A program made the position numbers and the translations under genes. The notes under the pieces were generated by a model. That model was not told the DNA's origin. It did no database searches and saw only the letters and a program-made list of their open reading frames with translations. A DNA stretch of 53,082 bases from Albugo candida (lineage: Eukaryota; Oomycota; Peronosporomycetes; Albuginales; Albuginaceae). The stretch covers positions 1 to 53,082 of the forward strand of contig CAJNAR010000051.1 in the NCBI GenBank assembly GCA_905220665.1, written 5' to 3'. Each line of letters begins with the position of its first letter. The first letter of the stretch is position 1. Shown piece by piece: positions 1-15,502 of the stretch.

Positions 1-3000
1 GTAGCATAGCTAAGAAAGAAGAAATCATCCATATTTTGTACTTTGCTAAAAATAGTCAAATTGTACAATTTATTGCCTATATTCCGTTGCACGAGACCAC
101 GTTCTTGTTTGCTCGTATCTTTTTCCCAAGTTGTACATTACAAGCGGGAAGCTTTTACAGAATATAAAAAGTAGACACAACAATATACTTGATCATAGCT
201 TTCCCACACCCATTTTCAGTAACAAAATGTTTCATGAGGAAGATATCCTATTCAATTATATACTTGACTATGATATCGTACGTGTGTAGAATCTCATATG
301 AGGCAGATATCCTATACAATCACAGAATATCACTATGATATCGTACGTGTGAGGCATCTCATATCCGACTTTCTGCTATTTTTGATTTTTTACGACGATC
401 AACGTCACAATTGTGTGTAGCATATCTGAGAAAAAAGAAATCATCCATATTTTGTACTTTGCTCAAAATAGGTCAAATTGTACAATTTATTGCTTATATT
501 CCGTTGCACGAGACCACGTTCTTGTTTGCTCGTATCCTTTTCCCAAGTTGTACATTACAAGCGGGAAGCTCTCAGAGAATATAAAAAGCAGACAAAACAA
601 ATTACTTGATCATAGCTTTCCCACACCCATTTTCAGTAACAAAATGTTTCATGAGGAAGATATCCTATTCAATTATATAATTGACTATGATATCGTACGT
701 GTGTAGGATCTCATATGAGGCAGATATCCTATACAATCACAGAATATCACTACGATATCGTACGTGTGAGGCATCTCATATCCGACTTTCTGCTATTTTT
801 GATTTTTTTCGACGATCAACGTCACGATTGTGTGTAGCATATCTGAGAAAAAAGACATCATCCATATTTTGTACTTTGCTAAAAATAGGTCAAATTGTAC
901 AATTTATTGCCTATATTCCGTTGCACGAGACCACGTTCTTGTTTGCTCGTATCTTTTTCCCAAGTTGTACATTACAAGCGGGAAGCTTTCAGAGAATATA
1001 AAAAGTAGACACAACAAAATACTTGATCATAGCTTTCCCACACCCATTTTCAGTAACAAAATGTTTCATGAAGAAGATATCCTATTCAATTATATAATTG
1101 ACTGTGATATCGTACGTGTGTAGGATCTCATATGAGGCAGATATCCTATACAATCACAGAATATCACTACGATATCGTACGTGTGAGGCATCTCATATCC
1201 GACTTTCTGCTATTTTTGATTTTTTCGACGATCAACGTCACGATTGTGTGTAGCATATCTGAGAAAAAAGACATCATCAATATTTTGTACTTTGCTAAAA
1301 ATAGTCAAATTGTACAATTTATTGCTTATATCCCGTTGCACGAGACCGCGTTCTTGTTTGCTCGTATCCTTTTCCCGAGTTGTACAGTACAAGCGGGAAG
1401 CTCTCAGAGAATATAAAAAGCAGACAAAACAAAATACTTGATCATAGCTTTCCCACACCCATTATCAGGTATAAAATGTTTCATGAGGAAGATATCTTAG
1501 TCATTTACACAATATCACTACGATATCGTACGTGTGAGGCATCTCATATCCGACTTTCTGCTATTTTTGATTTATTTCGACGATCAACGTCACGATTGTG
1601 TGTAGCATAGCTAAGAAAGAAGAAATTATCCATATTTTGTACTTTGCTAAAAATAGTCAAATTGTACAATATATTGCCTATATTCCGTTGCGCGAGACCA
1701 CCTTCTTGTTTGCTCGTATCTTTTTCCTGAGTTGTACATTACAAGCGGGAAGCTTTTAGAGAATATAAAAAGTAGACACAACAAAATACTTGATCATAGC
1801 TTTCCCAGACCCATTTTCAGTAACAAAATGTTTCATGAGGAAGATATCCTATTCAATTATATAATTGACTGTGATATCGTACGTGTGTAGGATCTCATAT
1901 GAGGCAGATATCCTATACAATCACAGAATATCACTATGATATCGTACGTGTGAGGCATCTCATATCCGACTTTCTGCTATTTTTGACTTTTCTCCACGAT
2001 CAACGTCACGATTGTGTGTAGCATAGCTAAGAAAGGAGAAATCATCAATATTTTGTACTTTGCTAAAAATAGTCAAATTGTACAATTTATTGCTTATATT
2101 CCGTTGCACGAGACACGTTCTTGTTTGCTCGTATCCTTTTCCCAAGTTGTACATTACAAGCGGGAAGCTTTTAGAGAATATAAAAAGTAGACAAAACAAA
2201 ATACTTGATCATAGCTTTCCCACACCCATTATCAGTAACAAAATGATTCATGAGGAAGATATCCTATTCAATTATATAATTGACTATGATATCGTACGTG
2301 TGTAGGATCTCATATGAGGCAGATATCCTATACAACCACAGAATATCACCATGATATCGTACGTGTGAGGCATCTCATATCCGACTTTCTGCTATTTTTG
2401 ATTTTTTTCGACGATCAACGTCACGATTGTGTGTAGCATAGCTAAGAAAGGAGAAATCATCAATATGTTGTACTTTGCTAAAAATAGTCAAATTGTACAA
2501 TTTATTGCTTATATTCCGTTGCACGAGACCACGTTCTTGTTTGCTCGTATCCTTTCCCAAGTTGTACATTACAAGCGGGAAGCTTTTAGAGAATATAAAA
2601 AGTAGAGACAACAAAATACTTGATCATAGCGTTCCCACACCCGTTTTCAGTAACAAAATGTTCCATGAGGAAGATATCCTATTCAATTATATATTTGACT
2701 ATGATATCGTACGTGTGTAGAATCTCATATGAGGCAGATATCCTATACAATCACAGAATATCACTACGATATGGTACGTGTGAGGCATCTCATATCCGAC
2801 TTTCTGCTATTTTTGAATTTTTTCGACGATCAACGTCACGATTGTGTGTAGCATATCTGAGAAAAAAGAAATCATCCATATTTTGTACTTTGCTCAAAAT
2901 AGGTCAAATTGTACAATTTATTGCTTATATTCCGTTGCACGAGACCACGTTCTTGTTTGCTCGTATCCTTTTCCCAAGTTGTACATTACAAGCGGGAAGC

Positions 3001-3244
3001 TTTTAGAGAATATAAAAAGTAGACACAACAAAATACTTGATCATAGCTTTCCCACACCCATTTTCAGTAACAAAATGTTTCATGAGGAAGATATCCTATT
3101 CAATTATATAATTGACTATGATATCGTACGTGTGTAGAATCTCATATGAGGCAGATATCCTATACAATCACAGAATATCACTATGATATCGTACGTGTGA
3201 GGCATCTCATGTCCGACTTTCTGCTATTTTTGAATTTTTTCGAC

Positions 3245-6200
3245 GATCAACGTCACGATTGTGTGTAGCATAGCTAAGAAAGGAGAAATCATCAATATTT
3301 TGTACTTTGCTAAAAATAGTCAAATTGTACAATTTATTGCTTATATTCCGTTGCACGAGACCACGTTCTTGTTTGCTCGTATCCTTTTCCCAAGTTGTAC
3401 ATTACAAGCGGGAAGCTTTTAGAGAATATAAAAAGTAGACAAAACAAAATACTTGATAATAGCTTTCCCACACCCATTTTCAGTAACAAAATGTTTCATG
3501 AGGAAGATATCCTATTCAATTATATAATTGACTGTGATATCGTACGTGTGTAGGATCTCATATGAGGCAGATATCCTATTCAATCACAGAATATCACTAT
3601 GATATCGTACGTGTGAGGCATCTCATATCCGACTTTCTGCTATTTTTGATTTATTTCGACGATCAACGTCACGATTGTGTGTAGCATAGCTAAGAAAAAA
3701 GAAATCATCCATATTTTGTACTTTGCTAAAAATAGTCAAATTGTACAATTTATTGCTTATATTCCGTTGCACGAGACCACGTTCTTGTTTGCTCGTATCC
3801 TTTTCCCAAGTTGTACATTACAAGCGGGAATCTTTTAGAGAATATAAACAGCAGACAAAACAAAATACTTGATCATAGCTTTCCCACACCCATTTTCAGT
3901 AACAAAATGTTTCATGAAGAAGATATCCTATTCAATTATATAATTGACTGTGATATCGTACGTGTGTAGGATCTCATATGAGGCAGATATCCTATACAAT
4001 CACAGAATATCACTATGATATCGTACGTGTGAGGCATCTCATATCCGACTTTCTGCTATTTTTGACTTTTCTCCACGATCAACGTCACGATTGTGTGTAG
4101 CATATCTGAGAAAAAAGAAATCATCCATATTTTGTACTTTGCTAAAAATAGTCAAATTGTACAATTTATTGCTTATATCCCGTTGCACGAGACCGCGTTC
4201 TTGTTTGCTCGTATCCTTTTCCCGAGTTGTACAGTACAAGCGGGAAGCTCTCAGAGAATATAAAAAGCAGACAAAACAAAATACTTGATCATAGCTTTCC
4301 CACACCCATTATCAGGTATCAAATGTTTCATGAGGAAGATATCTAGTCATTTACACAATATCACTACGATATCGTACGTGTGAGGCATCTCATATCCGAC
4401 TTTCTGCTATTTTTGATTTATTTCGACGATCAACGTCACGATTCTGTGTAGCATAGCTAAGAAAGAAGAAATTATCCATATTTTGTACTTTGCTAAAAAT
4501 AGTCAAATTGTACAATATATTGCCTATATTCCGTTGCACGAGACCACGTTCTTGTTTGCTCGTATCTTTTTCCCAAGTTGTACATTACAAGCGGGAAGCT
4601 TTTAGAGAATATAAAAAGTAGACACAACAAAATACTTGATCATAGCTTTCCCAGACCCATTTTCAGTAACAAAATGTTTCATGAGGAAGATATCCTATTC
4701 AATTATATAATTGACTAAGATATCGTACGTGTGTAGAATCTCATATGAGGCAGATATCCTATACAATCACAGAATATCACTATGATATCGTACGTGTGAG
4801 GCATCTCATGTCCGACTTTCTGCTATTTTTGAATTTTTTCGACGATCAACGTCACGATTGTGTGTAGCATAGCTAAGAAAGGAGAAATCATCAATATTTT
4901 GTACTTTGCTAAAAATAGTCAAATTGTACAATTTATTGCTTATATTCCGTTGCACGAGACCACGTTCTTGTTTGCTCGTATCCTTTTCCCAAGTTGTACA
5001 TTACAAGCGGGAAGCTTTTAGAGAATATAAAAAGTAGACAAAACAAAATACTTGATAATAGCTTTCCTACACCCATTTTCAGTAACAAAATGTTTCATGA
5101 GGAAGATATCCTATTCAATTATATAATTGACTGTGATATCGTACGTGTGTAGGATCTCATATGAGGCAGATATCCTATTCAATCACAGAATATCACTATG
5201 ATATCGTACGTGTGAGGCATCTCATATCCGACTTTCTGCTATTTTTGATTTATTTCGACGATCAACGTCACGATTGTGTGTAGCATAGCTAAGAAAGAAG
5301 AAATTATCCATGTTTTGTACTTTGCTAAAAATAGTCAAATTGTACAATTTATTGCTTATATTCCGTTGCACGAGACCACGTTCTTGTTTGCTCGTATCCT
5401 TTTCCCAAGTTGTACATTACAAGCGGGAATCTTTTAGAGAATATAAACAGCAGACAAAACAAAATACTTGATCATAGCTTTCCCACACCCATTTTCAGTA
5501 ACAAAATGTTTCATGAAGAAGATATCCTATTCAATTATATAATTGACTGTGATATCGTACGTGTGTAGGATCTCATATGAGGCAGATATCCTATACAATC
5601 ACAGAATATCACTATGATATCGTACGTGTGAGGCATCTCATATCCGACTTTCTGCTATTTTTGACTTTTTCTCCACGATCAACGTCACGATTGTGTGTAG
5701 CATATCTGAGAAAAAAGAAATTATCCATATTTTGTACTTTGCTAAAAATAGTCAAATTGTACAATTTATTGCTTATATCCCGTTGCACGAGACCGCGTTC
5801 TTGTTTGCTCGTATCCTTTTCCCGAGTTGTACAGTACAAGCGGGAAGCTCTCAGAGAATATAAAAAGCAGACAAAACAAAATACTTGATCATAGCTTTCC
5901 CACACCCATTATCAGGTATCAAATGTTTCATGTGGAAGATATCTTAGTCATTTACACAATATCACTACGATATCGTACGTGTGAGGCATCTCATATCCGA
6001 CTTTCTGCTATTTTTGATTTATTTCGACGATCAACGTCACGATTCTGTGTAGCATAGCTAAGAAAGAAGAAATTATCCATATTTTGTACTTTGCTAAAAA
6101 TAGTCAAATTGTACAATATATTGCCTATATTCCGTTGCACGAGACCACCTTCTTGTTTGCTCGTATCTTTTTCCTGAGTTGTACATTACAAGCGGGAAGC

Positions 6201-6445
6201 TTTTAGAGAATATAAAAAGTAGACACAACAAAATACTTGATCATAGCTTTCCCAGACCCATTTTCAGTAACAAAATGTTTCATGAGGAAGATATCCTATT
6301 CAATTATATAATTGACTAAGATATCGTACGTGTGTAGAATCTCATATGAGGCAGATATCCTATACAATCACAGAATATCACTATGATATCGTACGTGTGA
6401 GGCATCTCATGTCCGACTTTCTGCTATTTTTGAATTTTTTCGACG
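3245..6445. repeat. Two adjacent ~1.6-kb higher-order repeats in the satellite
   Basis: Within the array, 3245-4844 and 4844-6445 each consist of three long units and one short unit in the order long, long, short, long. Diagnostic variants recur at the same places: a GGAGAAATCATCAAT variant opens each block, a TCTCCACGATC anchor variant marks the short unit (4077, 5677), and a GATTCTGTGTAG variant follows the short unit (4428, 6029). A third block with the same order lies at 9291-10892 (short unit at 10124, GATTCTG variant at 10476). The frames at 5577-5888 and 10024-10335 encode the same 103 residues. This is what unequal exchange or segmental copying within a satellite produces. Confidence 0.8.
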
Positions 6446-9290
6446 ATCAACGTCACGATTGTGTGTAGCATAGCTAAGAAAGGAGAAATCATCAATATTT
6501 TGTACTTTGCTAAAAATAGTCAAATTGTACAATTTATTGCTTATATTCCGTTGCACGAGACCACGTTCTTGTTTGCTCGTATCCTTTTCCCAAGTTGTAC
6601 ATTACAAGCGGGAAGCTTTTAGAGAATATAAAAAGTAGACAAAACAAAATACTTGATCATAGCTTTCCCACACCCATTATCAGTAACAAAATGTTTCATG
6701 AGGAAGATATCCTATTCAATTATATAATTGACTATGATATCGTACGTGTGTAGGATCTCATATGAGGCAGATATCCTATACAATCACAGAATATCACTAT
6801 GATATCGTACGTGTGAGGCATCTCATATCCGACTTTCTGCTATTTTTGATTTATTTCGACGATCAACGTCACGATTGTGTGTAGCATAGCTAAGAAAGAA
6901 GAAATTATCCATATTTTGTACTTTGCTAAAATAGTCAAATTGTACAATTTATTGCTTATATTCCGTTGCACGAGACCGCGTTCTTGTTTGCTCGTATCCT
7001 TTTCCCGAGTTGTACAGTACAAGCGGGAATCTTTTAGAGAATATAAACAGCAGACAAAACAAAATACTTGATCATAGCTTTCCCACACCCATTTGCAGGT
7101 ATCAAATGTTTCATGAGGAAGATATCTTAGTCATTTACACAATATCACTACGATATCGTACGTGTGAGGCATCTCATATCCGACTTTCTGCTATTTTTGA
7201 TTTATTTCGACGATCAACGTCACGATTGTGTGTAGCATAGCTAAGAAAGAAGAAATCATCTATATTTTGTACTTTCCGAAAAATAGTCAAATTGTACAAT
7301 TTATTGCTTATATTCCGTTGCACGAGACCACGTTCTTGTTTGCTCGTATCTTTTTCCTGAGTTGTACATTACAAGCGGGAAGCTTTTAGAGAATATAAAA
7401 AGTAGACACAACAAAATACTTGATCATAGCTTTCCCAGACCCATTTTCAGTAACAAAATGTTTCATGAGGAAGATATCCTATTCAATTATATAATTGACT
7501 ATGATATCGTACGTGTGTAGGATCTCATATGAGGCAGATATCCTATACAATCACAGAATATCACTACGATATGGTACGTGTGAGGCATCTCATATCCGAC
7601 TTTCTGCTATTTTTGATTTATTTCGACGATCAACGTCACGATTGTGTGTAGCATATCTGAGAAAAAAGAAATTATCCATATTTTGTACTTTGCTAAAAAT
7701 AGTCAAATTGTACAATTTATTGCTTATATCCTTTGCACGAGACCACGTTCTTGTTTGCTCGTATCCTTTTCCCGAGTTGTACATTACAAGCGGGAAGCTC
7801 TCAGAGAATATAAACAGCAGCCAAAACAAAATACTTGATCATAGCTTTCCCACACCCATTTTCAGTGACAAAATGTTTCATGAGGAAGATATCCTATTCA
7901 ATTATATAATTGACTGTGATATCGTACGTGTGTAGGATCTCATATGAGGCAGATATCCTATTCAATCACAGAATATCACTATGATATCGTACGTGTGAGG
8001 CATCTCATATCCGACTTTCTGCTATTTTTGAATTTTTTCGACGATCAACGTCACGATTGTGTGTAGCATAGCTAAGAAAGGAGAAATCATCAATATTTTG
8101 TACTTTGCTAAAAATAGTCAAATTGTACAATTTATTGCTTATATTCCGTTGCACGAGACCACGTTCTTGTTTGCTCGTATCCTTTTCCCAAGTTGTACAT
8201 TACAAGCGGGAAGCTTTTAGAGAATATAAAAAGTAGACAAAACAAAATACTTGATCATAGCTTTCCCACACCCATTATCAGTAACAAAATGTTTCATGAG
8301 GAAGATATCCTATTCAATTATATAATTGACTATGATATCGTACGTGTGTAGGATCTCATATGAGGCAGATATCCTATACAATCACAGAATATCACTACGA
8401 TATCGTACGTGTGAGGCATCTCATATCCGACTTTCTGCTATTTTTGATTTATTTCGACGATCAACGTCACGATTGTGTGTAGCATAGCTAAGAAAGGAGA
8501 AATCATCAATATTTGTACTTTGCTAAAAATAGTCAAATTGTACAATTTATTGCTTATATTCCGTTGCACGAGACCACGTTCTTGTTTGCTCGTATCCTTT
8601 TCCCAAGTTGTACATTACAAGCGGGAAGCTTTTAGAGAATATAAAAAGTAGAGACAACAAAATACTTGATCATAGCGTTCCCACACCCGTTTTCAGTAAC
8701 AAAATGTTCCATGAGGAAGATATCCTATTCAATTATATATTTGACTATGATATCGTACGTGTGTAGAATCTCATATGAGGCAGATATCCTATACAATCAC
8801 AGAATATCACTACGATATCGTACGTGTGAGGCATCTCATATCCGACTTTCTGCTATTTTTGAATTTTTTCGACGATCAACGTCACGATTGTGTGTAGCAT
8901 ATCTGAGAAAAAAGAAATCATCCATATTTTGTACTTTGCTCAAAATAGGTCAAATTGTACAATTTATTGCTTATATTCCGTTGCACGAGACCACGTTCTT
9001 GTTTGCTCGTATCCTTTTCCCAAGTTGTACATTACAAGCGGGAAGCTTTTAGAGAATATAAAAAGTAGACACAACAAAATACTTGATCATAGCTTTCCCA
9101 GACCCATTTTCAGTAACAAAATGTTTCATGAGGAAGATATCCTATTCAATTATATAATTGACTATGATATCGTACGTGTGTAGAATCTCATATGAGGCAG
9201 ATATCCTATACAATCACAGAATATCACTATGATATCGTACGTGTGAGGCATCTCATGTCCGACTTTCTGCTATTTTTGAATTTTTTCGAC

Positions 9291-10892
9291 GATCAACGTC
9301 ACGATTGTGTGTAGCATAGCTAAGAAAGGAGAAATCATCAATATTTTGTACTTTGCTAAAAATAGTCAAATTGTACAATTTATTGCTTATATTCCGTTGC
9401 ACGAGACCACGTTCTTGTTTGCTCGTATCCTTTTCCCAAGTTGTACATTACAAGCGGGAAGCTTTTAGAGAATATAAAAAGTAGACAAAACAAAATACTT
9501 GATCATAGCTTTCCCACACCCATTTTCAGTAACAAAATGTTTCATGAGGAAGATATCCTATTCAATTATATAATTGACTGTGATATCGTACGTGTGTAGG
9601 ATCTCATATGAGGCAGATATCCTATTCAATCACAGAATATCACTTCGATATCGTACGTGTGAGGCATCTCATATCCGACTTTCTGCTATTTTTGATTTAT
9701 TTCGACGATCAACGTCACGATTGTGTGTAGCATAGCTAAGAAAGAAGAAATTATCCATGTTTTGTACTTTGCTAAAAATAGTCAAATTGTACAATTTATT
9801 GCTTATATTCCGTTGCACGAGACCACGTTCTTGTTTGCTCGTATCCTTTTCCCAAGTTGTACATTACAAGCGGGAATCTTTTAGAGAATATAAACAGCAG
9901 ACAAAACAAAATACTTGATCATAGCTTTCCCACACCCATTTTCAGTAACAAAATGTTTCATGAAGAAGATATCCTATTCAATTATATAATTGACTGTGAT
10001 ATCGTACGTGTGTAGGATCTCATATGAGGCAGATATCCTATACAATCACAGAATATCACTATGATATCGTACGTGTGAGGCATCTCATATCCGACTTTCT
10101 GCTATTTTTGACTTTTTCTCCACGATCAACGTCACGATTGTGTGTAGCATATCTGAGAAAAAAGAAATTATCCATATTTTGTACTTTGCTAAAAATAGTC
10201 AAATTGTACAATTTATTGCTTATATCCCGTTGCACGAGACCGCGTTCTTGTTTGCTCGTATCCTTTTCCCGAGTTGTACAGTACAAGCGGGAAGCTCTCA
10301 GAGAATATAAAAAGCAGACAAAACAAAATACTTGATCATAGCTTTCCCACACCCATTATCAGGTATCAAATGTTTCATGAGGAAGATATCTTAGTCATTT
10401 ACACAATATCACTACGATATCGTACGTGTGAGGCATCTCATATCCGACTTTCTGCTATTTTTGATTTATTTCGACGATCAACGTCACGATTCTGTGTAGC
10501 ATAGCTAAGAAAGAAGAAATTATCCATATTTTGTACTTTGCTAAAAATAGTCAAATTGTACAATATATTGCCTATATTCCGTTGCACGAGACCACCTTCT
10601 TGTTTGCTCGTATCTTTTTCCTGAGTTGTACATTACAAGCGGGAAGCTTTTAGAGAATATAAAAAGTAGACACAACAAAATACTTGATCATAGCTTTCCC
10701 AGACCCATTTTCAGTAACAAAATGTTTCATGAGGAAGATATCCTATTCAATTATATAATTGACTAAGATATCGTACGTGTGTAGAATCTCATATGAGGCA
10801 GATATCCTATACAATCACAGAATATCACTATGATATCGTACGTGTGAGGCATCTCATGTCCGACTTTCTGCTATTTTTGAATTTTTTCGACG
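9291..10892. repeat. Third copy of the ~1.6-kb higher-order satellite block
   Basis: It has the same variant order as the blocks at 3245-4844 and 4844-6445. It is closest to the second: the variant TTATCCATGTTTTG occurs in both, near 5305 and 9755. It lies about 4.45 kb from its best match, so blocks have been copied over a distance and not only to the next position. Confidence 0.72.
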
Positions 10893-13800
10893 ATCAACGT
10901 CACGATTGTGTGTAGCATAGCTAAGAAAGGAGAAATCATCAATATTTTGTACTTTGCTAAAAATAGTCAAATTGTACAATTTATTGCTTATATTCCGTTG
11001 CACGAGACCACGTTCTTGTTTGCTCGTATCCTTTTCCCAAGTTGTACATTACAAGCGGGAAGCTTTTAGAGAATATAAAAAGTAGACAAAACAAAATACT
11101 TGATAATAGCTTTCCTACACCCATTTTCAGTAACAAAATGTTTCATGAGGAAGATATCCTATTCAATTATATAATTGACTATGATATCGTACGTGTGTAG
11201 GATCTCATATGAGGCAGATATCCTATACAAACACAGAATATCACTACGATATCGTACGTGTGAGGCATCTCATATCCGACTTTCTGCTATTTTTGATTTT
11301 TTCGACGATCAACGTCACGATTGTGTGTAGCATATCTGAGAAAAAAGACATCATCCATATTTTGTACTTTGCTAAAAATAGGTCAAATTGTACAATTTAT
11401 TGCCTATATTCCGTTGCACGAGACCACGTTCTTGTTTGCTCGTATCTTTTTCCTGAGTTGTACATTACAAGCGGGAAGCTTTTAGAGAATATAAAAAGTA
11501 GACACAACAAAATACTTGATCATAGCTTTCCCAGACCCATTTTCAGTAACAAAATGTTTCATGAGGAAGATATCCTATTCAATTATATAATTGACTAAGA
11601 TATCGTACGTGTGTAGAATCTCATATGAGGCAGATATCCTATACAATCACAGAATATCACTATGATATCGTACGTGTGAGGCATCTCATATCCGACTTTC
11701 TGCTATTTTTGACTTTTTCTCCACGATCAACGTCACGATTGTGTGTAGCATATCTGAGAAAAAAGAAATTATCCATATTTTGTACTTTGCTAAAAATAGT
11801 CAAATTGTACAATTTATTGCTTATATTCCGTTGCACGAGACCACGTTCTTGTTTGCTCGTATCCTTTTCCCAAGTTGTACATTACAAGCGGGAAGCTTTT
11901 AGAGAATATAAAAAGTAGACACAACAAAATACTTGATCATAGCTTTCCCAGACCCATTTTCAGTAACAAAATGTTTCATGAGGAAGATATCCTATTCAAT
12001 TATATAATTGACTATGATATCGTACGTGTGTAGAATCTCATATGAGGCAGATATCCTATACAATCACAGAATATCACTATGATATCGTACGTGTGAGGCA
12101 TCTCATGTCCGACTTTCTGCTATTTTTGAATTTTTTCGACGATCAACGTCACGATTGTGTGTAGCATAGCTAAGAAAGGAGAAATCATCAATATTTTGTA
12201 CTTTGCTAAAAATAGTCAAATTGTACAATTTATTGCTTATATTCCGTTGCACGAGACACGTTCTTGTTTGCTCGTATCCTTTTCCCAAGTTGTACATTAC
12301 AAGCGGGAAGCTTTTAGAGAATATAAAAAGTAGACAAAACAAAATACTTGATAATAGCTTTCCCACACCCATTTTCAGTAACAAAATGTTTCATGAGGAA
12401 GATATCCTATTCAATTATATAATTGACTGTGATATCGTACGTGTGTAGGATCTCATATGAGGCAGATATCCTATTCAATCACAGAATATCACTATGATAT
12501 CGTACGTGTGAGGCATCTCATATCCGACTTTCTGCTATTTTTGATTTATTTCGACGATCAACGTCACGATTGTGTGTAGCATAGCTAAGAAAGAAGAAAT
12601 TATCCATATTTTGTACTTTGCTAAAAATAGTCAAATTGTACAATTTATTGCTTATATTCCGTTGCACGAGACCGCGTTCTTGTTTGCTCGTATCCTTTTC
12701 CCGAGTTGTACAGTACAAGCGGGAATCTTTTAGAGAATATAAACAGCAGACAAAACAAAATACTTGATCATAGCTTTCCCACACCCATTTGCAGGTATCA
12801 AATGTTTCATGAGGAAGATATCTTAGTCATTTACACAATATCACTACGATATCGTACGTGTGAGGCATCTCATATCCGACTTTCTGCTATTTTTGAATTT
12901 TTTCGACGATCAACGTCACGATTGTGTGTAGCATAGCTAAGAAAGAAGAAATCATCTATATTTTGTACTTTGCTCAAAATAGGTCAAATTGTACAATTTA
13001 TTGCTTATATTCCGTTGCACGAGACCACGTTCCTGTTTGCTCGTATCCTTTTCCCGAGGTGTACATTACAAGCGGGAAGGTTTTAGAGAATATAAACAGC
13101 AGACAAAACAAAATACTTGATCATAGCTTTACCACACCCATTATCCGGTATAAAATGTTTCATGAGGAAGATATCCTAGTCATTTACACAATATCACTAC
13201 GATATCGTACGTGTGAGGCATCTCATATCCGACTTTATGCTATTTTTGATTTTTTTCGACGATCAACGTCACGATTGTGTGTAGCATAGCTAAGAAAGAA
13301 GAAATCATCCATATTTTGTACTTTGCTAAAAATAGTCGAATTGTACAATTTATTGCTTATATCCCATTGCACAAGACCACGTTCTTGTTTGCTCGTATCT
13401 TTTTCCTGAGTTGTACATTACAAGCGGGAAGCTTTTAGAGAATATAAACAGCAGACATAACAAAATACTTGATCATAGCTTTCCCACACCCATTATCAGG
13501 TATCAAATGTTTCATGAGGAAGATATCCTAGTCATTTACACAATATCACTACGATATCGTACGTGTGAGGCATCTCATATCCGACTTTCTGCTATTTTTG
13601 ATTTTTTTCGACGATCAACGTCACGATTGTGTGTAGCATAGCTAAGAAAGAAGAAATCATCTATATTTTGTACTTTGCTAAAAATAGTCAAATTGTACAA
13701 TTTATTGCTTATATCCTATTGCACGAGACCACGTTCTTGTTTGCTCATATCTTTTTCCCGAGTTATACATTACAAGCGGGAAGCTTTTAGAGAATATAAA

Positions 13801-15502
13801 CAGCAGCCAAAACAAAATACTTGAACATAGCTTTCCCACACCCATTTTCAGTAACAAAATGTTTCATGAAGAAGATATCCTATTCAATTCTATAATTGAC
13901 TGTGATATCGTACGTGTGTAGAATCTCATATGAGGCAGATATCCTACACAATCACAGAATATCACTATGATATCGTACGTGTGAGGCATCTCATATCCGA
14001 CTTTCTGCTATTTTTGATTTTTTTCGACGATCAACGTCACGATTGTGTGTAGCATAGCTAAGAAAGAAGAAATTATCTATATTTTGTACTTTGCTAAAAA
14101 TAGTCAAATTGTACAATTTATTGCTTATATCCTATTGCACGAGACCACGTTCTTGTTTGCTCATATCTTTTTCCCGAGTTATACATTACAAGCGGGAAGC
14201 TTTTAGAGAATATAAACAGCAGCCAAAACAAAATACTTGAACATAGCTTTCCCACACCCATTTTCAGTAACAAAATGTTTCATGAAGAAGATATCCTATT
14301 CAATTATATAATTGACTGTGATATCGTACGTGTGTAGAATCTCATATGAGGCAGATATCCTACACAATCACAGAATATCACTATGATATCGTACGTGTGA
14401 GGCATCTCATATCCGACTTTCTGCTATTTTTGAATTTTTTCGACGATCAACGTCACGATTGTGTGTAGCATATCTGAGAAAAAAGAAATCATCCATATTT
14501 TGTACTTTGCTCAAAATAGGTCAAATTGTACAATTTATTGCTTATATTCCGTTGCACGAGACCACGTTCTTGTTTGCTCGTATCCTTTTCCCGAGTTGTA
14601 CATTACAAGCCGGAAGGTTTTAGACAATATAAACAGCAGACAAAACAAAATACTTGATCATAGCTTTACCACACCCATTATCCGGTATAAAATGTTTCAT
14701 GAGGAAGATATCCTAGTCATTTACACAATATCACTACGATATCGTACGTGTGAGGCATCTCATATCCGACTTTCTGCTATTTTTGATTTTTTTCGACGAT
14801 CAACGTCACGATTGTGTGTAGCATAGCTAAGAAAGAAGAAATCATCCATATTTCGTACTTTCCTAAAAATAGTCAAATTGTACAATTTATTGCTTATATT
14901 CCGTTGCACGAGACCACGTTCTTGTTTGCTCGTATCCTTTTCCCAAGTTGTACATTACAAGCGGGAAGCTTTTAGAGAATATAAACAGCAGACAAAACAA
15001 AATACTTGATCATAGCTTTCCCACACCCATTATCAGGTATCAAATGTTTCATGAGGAAGATATCTTAGTCATTTACACAATATCACTACGTTAGCGTACG
15101 TGTGAGGCATCTCATTTCCGACTTTCTGCTATTTTTGATTTATTTCGACGATCAACGTCACGATTGTGTGTAGCATAGCTAAGAAAGAAGAAATCATCCA
15201 TATTTTGTACTTTGCTCAAAATAGGTCAAATTGTACAATTTATTGCTTATATTCCGTTGCACGAGACCACGTTCTTGTTTGCTCGTATCCTTTTCCCGAG
15301 TTGTACATTACAAGCGGGAAGGTTTTAGACAATATAAACAGCAGACAAAACAAAATACTTGATCATAGCTTTACCACACCCATTATCCGGTATAAAATGT
15401 TTCATGAGGAAGATATCCTAGTCATTTACACAATATCACTACGATATCGTACGTGTGAGGCATCTCATATCCGACTTTCTGCTATTTTTGATTTTTCTCC
15501 AC

